Origin: Variovorax sp. 54
GTDB taxonomy: Bacteria > Pseudomonadota > Gammaproteobacteria > Burkholderiales > Burkholderiaceae_C
DNA length: 64,000 nucleotides
Direction of reading: 5' to 3'
NCBI RefSeq assembly: GCF_002754375.1
Contig: NZ_PEFF01000001.1
Location: forward strand, 2,872,501 to 2,936,500
Shown: in pieces, positions 7,613 through 17,210 of the stretch
Layout: each line of letters begins with the position of its first letter
How positions within the stretch are numbered: position 1 is the first letter of the stretch
Notes under the pieces: model-generated
Databases searched by the model: none
Seen by the model: the letters and a program-made list of their open reading frames with translations, nothing else
Told to the model about the DNA's origin: nothing
Program-made: the position numbers and the translations under genes

Positions 7613-8376
7613 CCGCCGTCCACGCTCAGGCTGGCGCCGGTGACGAAGCCGCCGTCGGGGCCCACGAGGTAGGCGACCATGCCGGCGATTTCTTCGGCAC
7701 GGCCGTGGCGCGGCAGCACCATCACGTCGTGCATCGAGGCGGCACGCGGGCCGGTGGCGGGGTTCATGGCGGTGTCGATGGGGCCGGGCTGCACGTTGTT
7801 CACCGTGATGCCGCGCGGGCCGAGGTCGCGTGCCAGGCCGCGCGTGAGGCCGACGATGGCGGCCTTGCTCATCGCGTAGACGCTGGCGCCCGCGTCCAGC
7901 ACGCGCTCGGCGTTGATGCTGCCGATGTTGACGATGCGACCCGTGCCGTCGCCCATGTGGCGCGCGGCAGCCTGGACGGCCACGAAGGTGGCGCGCACGT
8001 TGACGTCGATGGTGCGGTCGAAGTCGTCGAGCGAGAAGGTGTCGAGCTCGCCGCCAAGGTACACGCCGGCGTTGTTCACCAGGATGTCGAGGCGCTCGAA
8101 AGCGCGCGCGCCCTGGGCAATGGCGGCCGTCAGCGCGGCGGCGTCGCCGGCGTCGGCACGGATGGCCAGCGCGCGGCCGCCGGCGGCCTGGATTTCGCCG
8201 GCGAGCTTCTCGGCCTCGGCCTGGGCACTGACGTAGGTGAAGGCCACGGCCGCGCCGTCGCGCGCCAGCCGGCGCACGATGGCGGCGCCGATGCCGCGCG
8301 AGCCGCCGGTGACGAAGGCGACCTTGCCGGCCAGGACGGGAGAAGACGACGAAGAGGACACAGAGGTGGAAGCCAT
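7600..8376 (-). CDS. SDR family NAD(P)-dependent oxidoreductase
   Basis: A 258-residue classical short-chain dehydrogenase. Cofactor motif TGGSRGIG near residue 24 (Rossmann fold; the motif resembles NADP-preferring members), NNAG near residue 96, catalytic Ser in NIGSINAERV, and YAMSK for the catalytic Tyr/Lys pair; PGPID follows. C-terminal GASLSVDGGYTV is typical of the 3-oxoacyl-ACP reductase-like group. The ATG at 8374-8376 gives a serine-rich leader before strand 1. The gene is divergent from a LysR regulator across 123 bp, a typical arrangement for a LysR target. Substrate unknown. Confidence 0.87.
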   Translation of the reverse strand: MASTSVSSSSSSPVLAGKVAFVTGGSRGIGAAIVRRLARDGAAVAFTYVSAQAEAEKLAGEIQAAGGRALAIRADAGDAAALTAAIAQGARAFERLDILVNNAGVYLGGELDTFSLDDFDRTIDVNVRATFVAVQAAARHMGDGTGRIVNIGSINAERVLDAGASVYAMSKAAIVGLTRGLARDLGPRGITVNNVQPGPIDTAMNPATGPRAASMHDVMVLPRHGRAEEIAGMVAYLVGPDGGFVTGASLSVDGGYTV

Positions 8377-8461
8377 GATTTTTCCGATCAGTTGGAGGAG
8401 GAAGGCCTTCAGTGTCGGAATTCCATTCCCTTTGCGGTAGCCATCAATCGGCCCGATCAGA

Positions 8462-8478
8462 TTCAACCCAAAGTTGAA
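8462..8478. promoter_or_regulatory. Inverted repeat in the SDR/lysR divergent gap, candidate LysR box
   Basis: TTCAAC (8462-8467) and GTTGAA (8473-8478) are perfect inverted arms with 5 bases between, placed 21 bp before the lysR start. Length and position suit a LysR recognition site that controls the divergent SDR gene and autoregulates lysR. Confidence 0.45.
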
Positions 8479-8499
8479 GATGAGCGCCAGAATCGCGGC

Positions 8500-9429
8500 A
8501 TGGAACCGCTCAATCACCTCGAATCCTTCGTGCAGAGCGCCGAGGGCGGCAGCTTCTCGGCGGCCGCGCGGCGCCTGGGGCTGACGCCGGCAGCGGTCAG
8601 CAAGAACGTGGCGCGGCTCGAGGCGCGGCTGGGCGTGCGGCTGTTCCAGCGCAGCACGCGGCGGCTCACGCTGACCGAGGCCGGCGAGCGCTTCCTGGCG
8701 CAGGTCGGCGGCGCGCTGGCCACGCTGCAGGACGCGGTGGCGGGCCTTGCGCAAGACGACGGCCAGCCCTCGGGCACGCTCAAGGTGAGCATGGGCCAGG
8801 CCTTCGGGCGCGAGCACGTGCTGCCGTTCATGGGCGACTTTCTGGCGCGCTACCCGGGCATCGTGCCCGACTGGCATTTCGACAACCAGCAGGTGGATCT
8901 GATCGGCGAGGGCTTCGACGCGGCCATCGGCGGCGGCATCGCGCTGTCGCCCGGCGTGGTGGCGCGCGAGCTGGCGCGCATCCATGTGGTCGCGGTGGCG
9001 GCGCCGGCCTACCTGGCGGGGCGCGCGCTGCCCGCGCATCCGGCCGAGTTGGCGCGCTTCGACGTGCTGCTGCGCCGCTCCTCGCCCACGGGCCGGCTGC
9101 GGCCGTGGACGCTGCGGCATGCGAGCGGCGAGGAAACCATGGTCGAGTTGCCGACGCGCCCGCGCGCGATCTTCAACGACCCCGAGGCGATCGCGCAGGC
9201 GGCGCTGCTGGGGCTCGGCGTGGCGATGCTGCCGATGCCTTTCGTGGAACGCGGCCTGCGCAGCGGCGCGCTGGTGCGGCTGCTGCCCGCGTGGTACCAG
9301 GATTCGGGCGCCGTGTGGATCTACTACCCGAGCAAGAAGCTGCTGCCGCCCAAGACGCGGGTGTTCGTCGACTTCGTGCTGGCGCGTTTTCGCGAGGCGC
9401 AGTTCGCGCAGCGGATGCAGGTGGGTTGA
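8500..9429 (+). CDS. LysR family transcriptional regulator
   Basis: A 309-residue LysR-type regulator. N-terminal winged helix-turn-helix at residues about 3-60 ([20 protein letters not shown], then [39 protein letters not shown]). The C-terminal effector domain is a periplasmic-binding-like fold of the CrgA/DsdC-like group ([20 protein letters not shown]; hinge GFDAAIGGG). Start chosen at ATG 8500, which gives the standard [11 protein letters not shown]-terminus. It faces the SDR gene and precedes the Bug binding-protein gene by 71 bp in the same direction, so it may control either neighbour. Confidence 0.88.
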   Translation: MEPLNHLESFVQSAEGGSFSAAARRLGLTPAAVSKNVARLEARLGVRLFQRSTRRLTLTEAGERFLAQVGGALATLQDAVAGLAQDDGQPSGTLKVSMGQAFGREHVLPFMGDFLARYPGIVPDWHFDNQQVDLIGEGFDAAIGGGIALSPGVVARELARIHVVAVAAPAYLAGRALPAHPAELARFDVLLRRSSPTGRLRPWTLRHASGEETMVELPTRPRAIFNDPEAIAQAALLGLGVAMLPMPFVERGLRSGALVRLLPAWYQDSGAVWIYYPSKKLLPPKTRVFVDFVLARFREAQFAQRMQVG

Positions 9430-9500
9430 GCGACATCCACCCTCACAGGCCGGGGTTTTTACCCGCGACGCCTGCGACGCCCCCCTGTACAAAGACGCGC

Positions 9501-10535
9501 ATGACTTCTATCTCCCGCTCTTCTTCCACCGCTTCATCTACCCGCCGCTTCGCACTGGTCGCCACGGCGGCGGCCACCCTCGCGCTGCTGGGCGGCGCCG
9601 CGCACGCCCAAGGCACCTGGCCGACCAAGCCGGTGCGCATCGTCGTGCCCTTCGCGGCCGGCGGCACCACCGACATCCTGGCGCGCGCGGTGGCGCCCGA
9701 ACTCTCGAAGGCCTTCGGCCAGCAGTTCATCGTGGACAACCGCGCAGGCGCCGGCGGCAACGTGGGCGCCGAGATCGTCGCGCGCTCGGCCAACGACGGC
9801 TACACGCTGCTGATGGGCACGGTGGGCACGCACGGCATCAACCGCGCGCTGTACCCCAAGCTGCCCTTCGACCCGATCAAGGACTTCGCGCCCATCACGC
9901 TGGTGGCCGCGGTGCCGAACGTGATGGAGATGAACGCCGAAACAGCCAAGAAGCTGAACATCCACAACGTGCAGGATTTCATCAAGTACGCCAAGGCCAA
10001 CCCCGGCAAGCTGAACATGGCATCGAGCGGCAGCGGCACCTCGATCCACCTGGCAGGCGAACTCTTCAAGAGCATGACCGGCACCTTCATGGCCCACATC
10101 CCGTACAAGGGCTCGGGCCCGGCGCTGCTGGACATGGTGGGCGGCAATGCCGATGTGATGTACGACAACCTGCCTTCGTCGATGGCGCAGATCAAGGGCG
10201 GCAAGCTCACGGCGCTGGCCGTGACCAGTTCGCAGCGCTCGCCCGCGCTGCCCGACATTCCGACGGTGGAAGAAGCCGGCGGCCCTGCGCTCAAGGGCTA
10301 CGAGGCGAGCTCATGGTTCGGGTTGCTGGCGCCGGCTGGCACGTCGCCCGAGATCGTGAACCGCATCCAGCAGGAAGTCGCGAAGTCGCTGGGCACGCCG
10401 GCGATCAAGGAAAAGATGCTGGCCCAGGGCGCGATCCCGAGCGGCAATTCGCCGGCAGACTTCACGAAGCTCATTGCGAGTGAGCACGTGAAGTGGGCAA
10501 AAGTCGTGAAAGAGTCCGGCGCAAAGGTGGACTGA
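9501..10535 (+). CDS. Bug-type tripartite tricarboxylate transporter substrate-binding protein
   Basis: A 344-residue periplasmic solute receptor of the Bug/TctC family, which is greatly expanded in Burkholderiales. A long N-region with RR precedes the signal peptide ([20 protein letters not shown], cleavage before QGTWP). The mature protein shows the family hallmarks [50 protein letters not shown] and [17 protein letters not shown]. No TctA/TctB membrane genes are adjacent, as is common for orphan Bug proteins. Ligand unknown, probably a carboxylate. Confidence 0.9.
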   Translation: MTSISRSSSTASSTRRFALVATAAATLALLGGAAHAQGTWPTKPVRIVVPFAAGGTTDILARAVAPELSKAFGQQFIVDNRAGAGGNVGAEIVARSANDGYTLLMGTVGTHGINRALYPKLPFDPIKDFAPITLVAAVPNVMEMNAETAKKLNIHNVQDFIKYAKANPGKLNMASSGSGTSIHLAGELFKSMTGTFMAHIPYKGSGPALLDMVGGNADVMYDNLPSSMAQIKGGKLTALAVTSSQRSPALPDIPTVEEAGGPALKGYEASSWFGLLAPAGTSPEIVNRIQQEVAKSLGTPAIKEKMLAQGAIPSGNSPADFTKLIASEHVKWAKVVKESGAKVD

Positions 10536-10551
10536 TCACGAGCCGGGGGGC

Positions 10552-10881
10552 TCAGGTCCCCCAGGTCACATCCTTGCTCTCGGCCTGTGAGTCCTTGAGC
10601 ATGTGCAGCAGCGGCGCGGCGCGCTGGTGCAGGCCGACATGCTGCTTCTCTGCGTCGGCGTCGTGGCCTTCCACGGCGTGGTCGTCGTGGTTGTGCGCGG
10701 CGGGCTTGGTGCTTTCGCGGGCCAGTGCGGCCTCGAGGGCGGCGATGGCGCCGGGAATCTGCTCGACCGTGATGATGCCCTGCGGCGCGGCCGGCTTGCC
10801 GACGATGTCGAGCAGTTGGCGCGCATGCACCTCGAGCATCACGAAATCAGGGGCAGCCCGGGATTTGAAGCGGTAGAGCAT
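10552..10881 (-). CDS. DUF1840 domain-containing protein
   Basis: A 109-residue small cytoplasmic protein of unknown function. It begins MLYRFKSRAAPDFVMLEVHA and ends in LLHMLKDSQAESKDVTWGT, the signature ends of DUF1840, a family largely restricted to betaproteobacteria. The middle has a His/Asp-rich stretch (HNHDDHAVEGHDADAEKQH) that could bind metal; that is only an inference. It lies 17 bp downstream of the CFA-synthase-like gene on the same strand, so the two may be cotranscribed. Confidence 0.8.
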   Translation of the reverse strand: MLYRFKSRAAPDFVMLEVHARQLLDIVGKPAAPQGIITVEQIPGAIAALEAALARESTKPAAHNHDDHAVEGHDADAEKQHVGLHQRAAPLLHMLKDSQAESKDVTWGT

Positions 10882-10898
10882 GGTGCTGGTGTCCTCAC

Positions 10899-12170
10899 TT
10901 ATTTGTAGATGTAGTCACGGGCAAAAGGGTACACCGATTGCGCGCCGCGCAAGACACCTGCGCGCCCTACATTGCCGTCAGGCTTTGTCGACAGCATCTG
11001 GTGCAGCGAGATCCAGCCCTGCTCGAAGCTCATCGCCGAGCCCGCGAGGTACAGGCGGTAGGCACGCAGCACGCGCTCGGCGTTCTCGCCCTGGCGGCCA
11101 CCGCTGCGACCCAGCACCTCGCGCGCGGCATCGAGCTGCGCCTCGAGCGCATCCGACCAGGCCCACAGCGTGCGCGCGTAATGCGGGCGCAGGCTCTCGG
11201 TGTCGACCATCTCCAGCCCGGCCGCCGCGGTCTCGCGCAGCACGTGCGTCACATGCAGCAGCTCGCCGCCGGGGAAGATGTACTTCTCGATGAAGTCGCC
11301 CATGCCCGCACCGAGCTGGCGGTAGTTCAGCTCGCCCGAGGTGATGCCGTGGTTGAGCACCAGCCCGCCCGGCTTGAGCAGCGTGTGAATCTTGCGGAAG
11401 TAGGTCGGCATGTTGGCCGCGCCCACGTGCTCGAACATGCCCACCGACGAGATCTTGTCGAAGGGCTGGTCGTCGGGCAGCTCGCGGTAGTCGCGCAGCT
11501 CCACGCGCACGCGGCCCTGCAGCCCTTTTTCTTCGATGAGCCGCTGCACATGCGCATGCTGGTTCTTTGACAGCGTGATGCCGGTGGCGTCCACGCCGTA
11601 GTGCTCGGCCGCCCACAGCAGCAGCGCGCCCCAGCCCGAGCCGACGTCGAGGTAGCGCTCGCCGGGCTGCAACATGAGCTTGCGGCAGATGTGGTCGAGC
11701 TTGGCTTCCTGCGCCTGCGCCAGCGTGAGCTCGGGCGTGCGGAAGTAGGCGCATGAATAGACGCGGCGCGGGTCGAGCCACAGCGCGTAGAAATCGTCGG
11801 AGACGTCGTAGTGGAACTCGATCTGCGCGGCGTCCTTGCGCAGCGAGTGCGAGCCGCGCGACTTGGCGCGGTGCTGCAGGCGGCTCCACCAGCTGGTGTC
11901 GGTCTCGGCGGGGTTGCCGGGCAACAGGCCGACGGTGGCGTCGATCAGGTCGCGCATGGCGCCCTCGATCTGCACCTTGCCCTCGACGTAGGCCTCGCCG
12001 AGGGCCCCGACCTGCCGGCCGGCCAGCTTGGCCAGCACCGACCACTCCTTGAAAGCCAGCGTCACGCGTGAACCCGCCTGGGCGACCCGGCGCCCGTCGG
12101 GCAACTCCAGTGCGATGGGCACGGGCAGCGAGGCCAGCTGCGACTCGATCTTGGGTATCAAGTGTTGCAT
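10899..12170 (-). CDS. Cyclopropane-fatty-acyl-phospholipid synthase family methyltransferase
   Basis: A 423-residue SAM-dependent enzyme that methylenates or methylates unsaturated fatty acyl chains in membrane phospholipids. An N-terminal lipid-binding region is followed by the SAM-binding Rossmann motif [20 protein letters not shown] near residue 175, then GITLSKNQ, and the CFA-synthase signatures [29 protein letters not shown] and [12 protein letters not shown]. Start taken at [10 protein letters not shown] (12170); an upstream extension in frame lacks family similarity. It is divergent from the aromatic-degradation operon. Members in this clade are annotated CFA synthase but some act as fatty-acid methyltransferases. 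Confidence 0.88.
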   Translation of the reverse strand: MQHLIPKIESQLASLPVPIALELPDGRRVAQAGSRVTLAFKEWSVLAKLAGRQVGALGEAYVEGKVQIEGAMRDLIDATVGLLPGNPAETDTSWWSRLQHRAKSRGSHSLRKDAAQIEFHYDVSDDFYALWLDPRRVYSCAYFRTPELTLAQAQEAKLDHICRKLMLQPGERYLDVGSGWGALLLWAAEHYGVDATGITLSKNQHAHVQRLIEEKGLQGRVRVELRDYRELPDDQPFDKISSVGMFEHVGAANMPTYFRKIHTLLKPGGLVLNHGITSGELNYRQLGAGMGDFIEKYIFPGGELLHVTHVLRETAAAGLEMVDTESLRPHYARTLWAWSDALEAQLDAAREVLGRSGGRQGENAERVLRAYRLYLAGSAMSFEQGWISLHQMLSTKPDGNVGRAGVLRGAQSVYPFARDYIYK

Positions 12171-12251
12171 GGGGCCATGGTATTGATTTTTCCAAGAATT
12201 TGCATGACATCGCACCGGCGAGCGGGTCGGGCCTCTGCTGAGAACCCCTCG

Positions 12252-12279
12252 TTGACAACAGATCGTTTATGCCTAAACT
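12252..12279 (+). promoter_or_regulatory. Sigma70 promoter with MarR-like palindrome for the aromatic-CoA operon
   Basis: TTGACA at 12252-12257 and TAAACT at 12274-12279 with 16 bases between, ending 8 bases before the ATG at 12288. GTTTA (12265-12269) and TAAAC (12274-12278) are perfect inverted arms around TGCC, so the palindrome overlaps the -10 box. A bound repressor would block polymerase; the MarR protein encoded second in the operon is the obvious candidate. Confidence 0.65.
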
Positions 12280-12287
12280 ATTCAACC

Positions 12288-14672
12288 ATGAACAGCTTGA
12301 CCACCCCCCGCCTCGCGCCCGCCTCGGACCTCCAGCGCATCCTGTGCATCGGTGGGGGTCCGGCCGGCCTGTATTTCGCCCTGCTGATGAAGGCCCGCAA
12401 CCCGGCGCTGCAGATCACGGTGGTGGAGCGAAACCGCCCCTTCGACACCTTCGGCTGGGGCGTGGTGCTGAGCGACCAGACGCTGGGCAACCTGCGCGCG
12501 GCCGACGGCCCCACGGCCGCGCTCATCGGCAACGAGTTCCACCACTGGGACGACATCCAGGTCTTCTTCAAGGGCCGCCAGGTGCGCTCGGGCGGCCACG
12601 GCTTCTGCGGCATCGGCCGCAAGCGCCTGCTGAACATCCTGCAGGAACGCTGCCTCGAACTCGGCGTGGAACTGGTCTTCGAAACCGACGCCACCGACGA
12701 CCAGGCGATTGCCGCGCAGTACAAGGCCGACCTCGTGATTGCGAGCGACGGACTCAACAGCCGCATCCGCCAGCGCTACGCCGATGTGTACAAGCCCGAC
12801 GTCGATCTGCGCAACTGCCGCTTCGTATGGCTGGGCACGCACCAGACCTTCGACGCCTTCACCTTCGCCTTCGAAGAAACGGAGCACGGCTGGTTCCAGG
12901 CGCATGCCTACCAGTTCGATGACAAGACCTCGACCTTCATCGTCGAGACGCCCGAAGCCGTGTGGAAGGCCCACGGCCTCGACCAGATGGAGCAGCCCGA
13001 GGCCGTCGCCTTCTGCGAGAAGCTGTTCGCCAAGTACCTGGGCGGCCACGCGCTCATCAGCAACGCCACGCACCTGCGCGGCTCGGCCAACTGGATTCGC
13101 TTTCCGCGCGTGGTGTGCGAGCGCTGGACGCACCGCATCGACGTCGACGGCCGTTCGGTGCCCGTGGTGCTCATGGGCGATGCCGCGCACACGGCGCATT
13201 TCTCGATCGGCTCGGGCACCAAGCTCGCGCTCGAAGACGCGATCGACCTGGCCAACGAATTCGAACAGGGCGGCACGCTCGACCATGTGCTCGAAGGCTA
13301 TGAAGCCCGCCGCAGCGTCGAGGTGCTGAAGATCCAGAACGCCGCGCGCAACTCCACCGAATGGTTCGAGAACGTGCCGCGCTACACGGGCATGGAGATC
13401 GAGCAGTTCGCGTACTCGCTGCTCACGCGCTCGCAGCGCATCAGCCACGAGAACCTGCGCGTGCGCGACACGCAATGGCTCGGCGGCTACGAGCAGTGGC
13501 TCGCGGGCGGCAAGGCGATGGCGCCGATGCTGATGCCGCTGAAGGTGCGCAGCCTCGAACTCAAGAACCGCATCGTGGTTTCGCCGATGGCCACCTACAG
13601 CGCAGTCGACGGCGTGCCGCAAGATTTCCTGCTGGTGCACCTGGGCGCACGCGCCCTCGGCGGCGCCGCGATGGTGTGCGTCGAGATGACGAGCCCGACG
13701 CCCGAAGGCCGCATCACGCCAGCCTGCACGGGCCTGTACAACGACACGCAGCAGGCGGCGTTCAAACGCATCGTCGACTTCGTGCACACGCAGTCGAGCG
13801 CGAAGATCGCGATCCAGCTCGGCCACAGCGGTCCCAAAGGCTCGACGCGCGTGGGCTGGGAAGGCACCGACGAGCCGCTAGCAAGCGGCAACTGGCCGGT
13901 GCTCGGCGCGAGCGCCCTGCCCTATGGCGAACAGAACCAGCTGCCGGCCGCGATCACGCGCGCCGAGATGGACACGCTGCGCGACCAGTTCGTCGATTCG
14001 ACGCGCCGCGCCGTCGAATGCGGCTTCGACTGGCTCGAGCTGCACTGCGCGCACGGCTACCTGCTGTCGGCCTTCATCAGCCCGCTCACCAACCAGCGCA
14101 CCGACGCGTACGGCGGCGGCATCGAAGCACGCTGCCGCTACCCGCTCGAAGTGTTCCGCGCGATGCGCGCCGTGTGGCCGGCCGACCAGCCGATGAGCGT
14201 GCGCATCTCGGCACACGACTGGGCGCCCGGCGGCAACACCGATGCCGACGCCGTGGTGGTCGCGCGCCTCTTCAAGGAGGCCGGTGCCGACTTCATCGAC
14301 GTGTCTTCCGGCCAGACCACGCGCGACGCCAAGCCCGTGTACGGCCGCATGTACCAGACGCCGTTCGCGGACCGCATCCGCAACGAGGTCGGCATCTCGA
14401 CCATCGCGGTGGGCGCCATCACCGACGCCGACCAGGCCAACAGCATCATCGCGGCCGGCCGCGCCGACCTGTGCGCCGTGGCGCGCCCGCACCTGGCCGA
14501 CCCCGCCTGGACGCTGCACGAAGCCGCCAAGCTGCAAAGCCGCGACGTCGACTGGCCCAAGCAGTACCTGAGCGGCCGCGACCAGATGTACCGCGAGATC
14601 GCCAAGCAGCAGCAGATCGCCGCGGCCACCGCCGCCGCAGGCCGCGCGGCCGACACCGAAGAGACCCACTGA
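12288..14672 (+). CDS. Bifunctional aminobenzoyl-CoA (or salicylyl-CoA) monooxygenase/reductase
   Basis: A 794-residue two-domain flavoenzyme. Residues 1 to about 400 form a class A FAD monooxygenase ([15 protein letters not shown] near residue 18; [20 protein letters not shown] near 300). Residues about 410-780 form an old-yellow-enzyme domain ([50 protein letters not shown] with the His pair and FMN-binding context). This architecture is that of 2-aminobenzoyl-CoA monooxygenase/reductase, which hydroxylates and then reduces the ring of anthraniloyl-CoA, and of proteins annotated salicylyl-CoA 5-hydroxylase. The CoA ligase, hydratase, dehydrogenase and Rid protein downstream favour the anthranilate route. 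Start ATG 12288 lies just downstream of a good promoter; the in-frame upstream extension would cover that promoter and was rejected. Confidence 0.87.
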   Translation: MNSLTTPRLAPASDLQRILCIGGGPAGLYFALLMKARNPALQITVVERNRPFDTFGWGVVLSDQTLGNLRAADGPTAALIGNEFHHWDDIQVFFKGRQVRSGGHGFCGIGRKRLLNILQERCLELGVELVFETDATDDQAIAAQYKADLVIASDGLNSRIRQRYADVYKPDVDLRNCRFVWLGTHQTFDAFTFAFEETEHGWFQAHAYQFDDKTSTFIVETPEAVWKAHGLDQMEQPEAVAFCEKLFAKYLGGHALISNATHLRGSANWIRFPRVVCERWTHRIDVDGRSVPVVLMGDAAHTAHFSIGSGTKLALEDAIDLANEFEQGGTLDHVLEGYEARRSVEVLKIQNAARNSTEWFENVPRYTGMEIEQFAYSLLTRSQRISHENLRVRDTQWLGGYEQWLAGGKAMAPMLMPLKVRSLELKNRIVVSPMATYSAVDGVPQDFLLVHLGARALGGAAMVCVEMTSPTPEGRITPACTGLYNDTQQAAFKRIVDFVHTQSSAKIAIQLGHSGPKGSTRVGWEGTDEPLASGNWPVLGASALPYGEQNQLPAAITRAEMDTLRDQFVDSTRRAVECGFDWLELHCAHGYLLSAFISPLTNQRTDAYGGGIEARCRYPLEVFRAMRAVWPADQPMSVRISAHDWAPGGNTDADAVVVARLFKEAGADFIDVSSGQTTRDAKPVYGRMYQTPFADRIRNEVGISTIAVGAITDADQANSIIAAGRADLCAVARPHLADPAWTLHEAAKLQSRDVDWPKQYLSGRDQMYREIAKQQQIAAATAAAGRAADTEETH

Positions 14673-14673
14673 C

Positions 14674-15153
14674 ATGGACCTCGAAGCACGCGCCCACAGC
14701 GAGCACCCCGAGGCGCTGCGCCTCTGGCTGCGCATGCTGACCTGCACGCAGCTGGTGGAAAAGCAGGTGCGCAACGGACTGCGTGCGCAGTTCGCCACCA
14801 CGCTGCCGCGCTTCGATCTCATGTCGCAACTCGAGCGCTCGCCCGACGGCCTGAAGATGAACGAGCTCTCGCGCCGCATGATGGTCACGGGTGGCAACGT
14901 CACCGGCATCACCGACCAGCTCGTGACCGAAGGGCTGGTGGAGCGCATCAACGTCGAAGGCGACCGCCGCGCCTGGCGCGTGCGCCTCACACCGCGCGGA
15001 CGCAAGCTCTTCAACGAGATGGCGCAGCAGCACGAAGACTGGATCGTCGAGGCTTTTTCAAGCCTCGCCCCCAAGGAGATCGCGCAGCTTCACAAGCTGC
15101 TCGGCAAGGTCAAGCAACATTCACACAGCAGCCAATTGGCGGAGACCGCATGA
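14674..15153 (+). CDS. MarR family regulator of the aromatic-CoA operon
   Basis: A 159-residue winged-helix protein. Core: [40 protein letters not shown] (recognition helix) and [20 protein letters not shown] (wing with the D-R-R signature). It begins one base after the monooxygenase/reductase gene and overlaps the enoyl-CoA hydratase gene by ATGA, so it is embedded in the operon. By analogy with MarR repressors of aryl-CoA catabolism it is expected to release DNA when bound to the CoA ester; a suitable palindrome lies in the operon promoter (12265-12278). Confidence 0.87.
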   Translation: MDLEARAHSEHPEALRLWLRMLTCTQLVEKQVRNGLRAQFATTLPRFDLMSQLERSPDGLKMNELSRRMMVTGGNVTGITDQLVTEGLVERINVEGDRRAWRVRLTPRGRKLFNEMAQQHEDWIVEAFSSLAPKEIAQLHKLLGKVKQHSHSSQLAETA

Positions 15154-16004
15154 AGCACTACATCGGCGCAAGCAATCCCATGCGCGCGCAATTCGAACCC
15201 AAGGCCGACTACAAGGCCGAGCACTTTGCCTGGCGTTTCGAGGCCGGCGTCGGCACCATCACGCTGAACCGCCCCGAGCGCAAGAACCCGCTGACCTTCG
15301 ACTCGTACGCCGAGCTGCGCGACCTGTTCCGCGCGCTGACCTACGCGACCGACGTGAAGGTGATCGTCATCACCGGCGCCGGCGGCAACTTCTGCTCGGG
15401 CGGCGACGTGCATGAAATCATCGGCCCGCTCACCGGCATGCGCATGCCCGAGTTGCTCGAGTTCACGCGCATGACGGGTGACCTCGTGAAGGCCATTCGC
15501 AACTGCCCGCAGCCCATCGTCGGTGCCATCGACGGTGTGTGCGCCGGCGCCGGCGCGATGATCGCGCTGGCCTGCGACCTGCGCTACGGCACGCCCGCCA
15601 CGCGCACCGCGTTCCTCTTCACCCGCGTGGGTCTGGCCGGCGCCGACATGGGCGCCTGCGCACTGCTGCCGCGCGTGATCGGCCAGGGCCGCGCTTCGGA
15701 GCTGCTGTTCACCGGCCGCGCCATGACCGCCGAAGAAGGCCAGGCCTGGGGCTTCTTCAACGCACTGCACGACAGCGCCTCGCTGCTCGACGCCGCCACC
15801 AAGGTGGCGCGCGACCTGGCCGAAGGCCCGAGCTTCGCGCACGGCATGACCAAGACCATGCTCGCGCAAGAGTGGTCGATGACCATCGACCAGGCCATCG
15901 AGGCCGAAGCGCAGGCGCAGGCGATCTGCATGCAGACCGAAGACTTCAAACGCGCCTACGAGGCCTTCGCGGCCAAGCGCAAGCCGGTGTTCGGCGGAGA
16001 CTGA
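15150..16004 (+). CDS. Enoyl-CoA hydratase/isomerase family protein
   Basis: A 284-residue crotonase-fold protein acting on the CoA-bound ring product. Oxyanion-hole segments are visible: [20 protein letters not shown] near residue 75 and [20 protein letters not shown] near 130. The C-terminal part [20 protein letters not shown] is typical. Crotonase members of aryl-CoA pathways hydrate a double bond or hydrolyse the ring C-C bond; which one applies cannot be told from sequence. It overlaps the MarR gene by 4 bases. Confidence 0.87.
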   Translation: MKHYIGASNPMRAQFEPKADYKAEHFAWRFEAGVGTITLNRPERKNPLTFDSYAELRDLFRALTYATDVKVIVITGAGGNFCSGGDVHEIIGPLTGMRMPELLEFTRMTGDLVKAIRNCPQPIVGAIDGVCAGAGAMIALACDLRYGTPATRTAFLFTRVGLAGADMGACALLPRVIGQGRASELLFTGRAMTAEEGQAWGFFNALHDSASLLDAATKVARDLAEGPSFAHGMTKTMLAQEWSMTIDQAIEAEAQAQAICMQTEDFKRAYEAFAAKRKPVFGGD

Positions 16005-16012
16005 CGCGCATC

Positions 16013-17206
16013 ATGATGACCAAGATCCCCGCCCCACCTTCGACCGCGCACCTCGCGCTGCCGTTCTTCGACGACGCGCACCGCGCGCTCGCCAACGACC
16101 TGCTGCCCTGGTGCGCCGCCCAGGAGATCGATGAGCGCGACGACCGCGCCGCCTGCCGCGAGTGGGTGCGCCGTCTCGGCGACGCCGGCTGGCTGCGCTA
16201 CGCGGTGCCCGGCAGTGCCGGCGGCGCGCTCGAACGCCTCGATTCGCGCGCGCTCGTGCTGCTGCGCGAAACGCTCGGCTACCACTCGCCACTGGCCGAC
16301 TTCGCGTTCGCGATGCAAGGCCTGGGCAGTGGCGCGATCACGCTGGACGGCACGCCCGAGCAGCAGTCGCAGTACCTCACAGCCGTGGGCCAGGGCAAGA
16401 AGATCGCGGCTTTCGCGCTCAGCGAACCCGAGGCCGGCTCCGACGTGGCAGCGATGGCGATGCGCGCCGAGCCCACCGCCGACGGCTGGTGCCTGAACGG
16501 CGAGAAGACCTGGATCAGCAACGGCGGCATCGCCGACTTCTACTGCGTGTTCGCGAAGACCGATCCCACGGCTGGCACGCGCGGCATCACGGTGTTCATC
16601 GTCGACGCGACGACGCCGGGGCTCGACACCTCGGCCCACATCGACGTGATGGCGCCGCACCCGCTGGCCACCTTGCGCTTCGACAACTGCATCGTGCCGC
16701 GCACGGCGCAGCTGGGCACGCTGAACGGCGGCTTCAAGCTCGCGATGCGCACGCTCGACATCTTCCGCGCGTCGGTGGCTGCCGCCGCACTCGGCATGGG
16801 ACGCCGTGCACTGGCCGAAGCCATCGCGCATGCCAAGGGCCGCCGCATGTTCGGCCAGACGCTGGCCGACTTCCAGCTCACGCAGGCCAAGCTCGGCGAG
16901 ATGGCCGCGCTGATCGACAGCGCCGCGCTGCTGACCTACCGCGCCGCGTGGATGCGCGACGACGCCGAGCGCCGTGGCGCGCCGGCGGTCGGCGATGTGT
17001 CGGCGGCTGCCGCCATGGCCAAGATGTGCGCCACCGAGAACGCGAGCCGCGTGATCGACATGGCGCTGCAGATGCATGGGGGCCTCGGCGTGAAGGTCGG
17101 CACCAAGATCGAAAGCCTGTACCGGGACATCCGCTCGCTGCGCATTTACGAAGGCGCGACGGAAGTCCAGCAACTGATCATCGGCAAATCCGTTTTGCGG
17201 GGGTGA
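16013..17206 (+). CDS. Acyl-CoA dehydrogenase family protein
   Basis: A 397-residue FAD-dependent acyl-CoA dehydrogenase. FAD/substrate motifs FALSEPEAGSDVAAMAMRAE and KTWISNGGIADFYCVFAKTD lie near residues 140-180; the C-terminal helix bundle ends with ALQMHGGLGVKVGTKIESLY and LRIYEGATEVQQLIIGKSVL, where the Glu of YEGATE sits near the usual catalytic-base region. The first codons are a double ATG (16013, 16016). It follows the hydratase by 8 bp. Expected to introduce or shift a double bond in the alicyclic CoA intermediate produced by the monooxygenase/reductase, feeding a beta-oxidation-like ring breakdown; the 3-hydroxyacyl-CoA dehydrogenase and thiolase are not in the window. Confidence 0.88.
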   Translation: MMTKIPAPPSTAHLALPFFDDAHRALANDLLPWCAAQEIDERDDRAACREWVRRLGDAGWLRYAVPGSAGGALERLDSRALVLLRETLGYHSPLADFAFAMQGLGSGAITLDGTPEQQSQYLTAVGQGKKIAAFALSEPEAGSDVAAMAMRAEPTADGWCLNGEKTWISNGGIADFYCVFAKTDPTAGTRGITVFIVDATTPGLDTSAHIDVMAPHPLATLRFDNCIVPRTAQLGTLNGGFKLAMRTLDIFRASVAAAALGMGRRALAEAIAHAKGRRMFGQTLADFQLTQAKLGEMAALIDSAALLTYRAAWMRDDAERRGAPAVGDVSAAAAMAKMCATENASRVIDMALQMHGGLGVKVGTKIESLYRDIRSLRIYEGATEVQQLIIGKSVLRG

Positions 17207-17210
17207 AATC

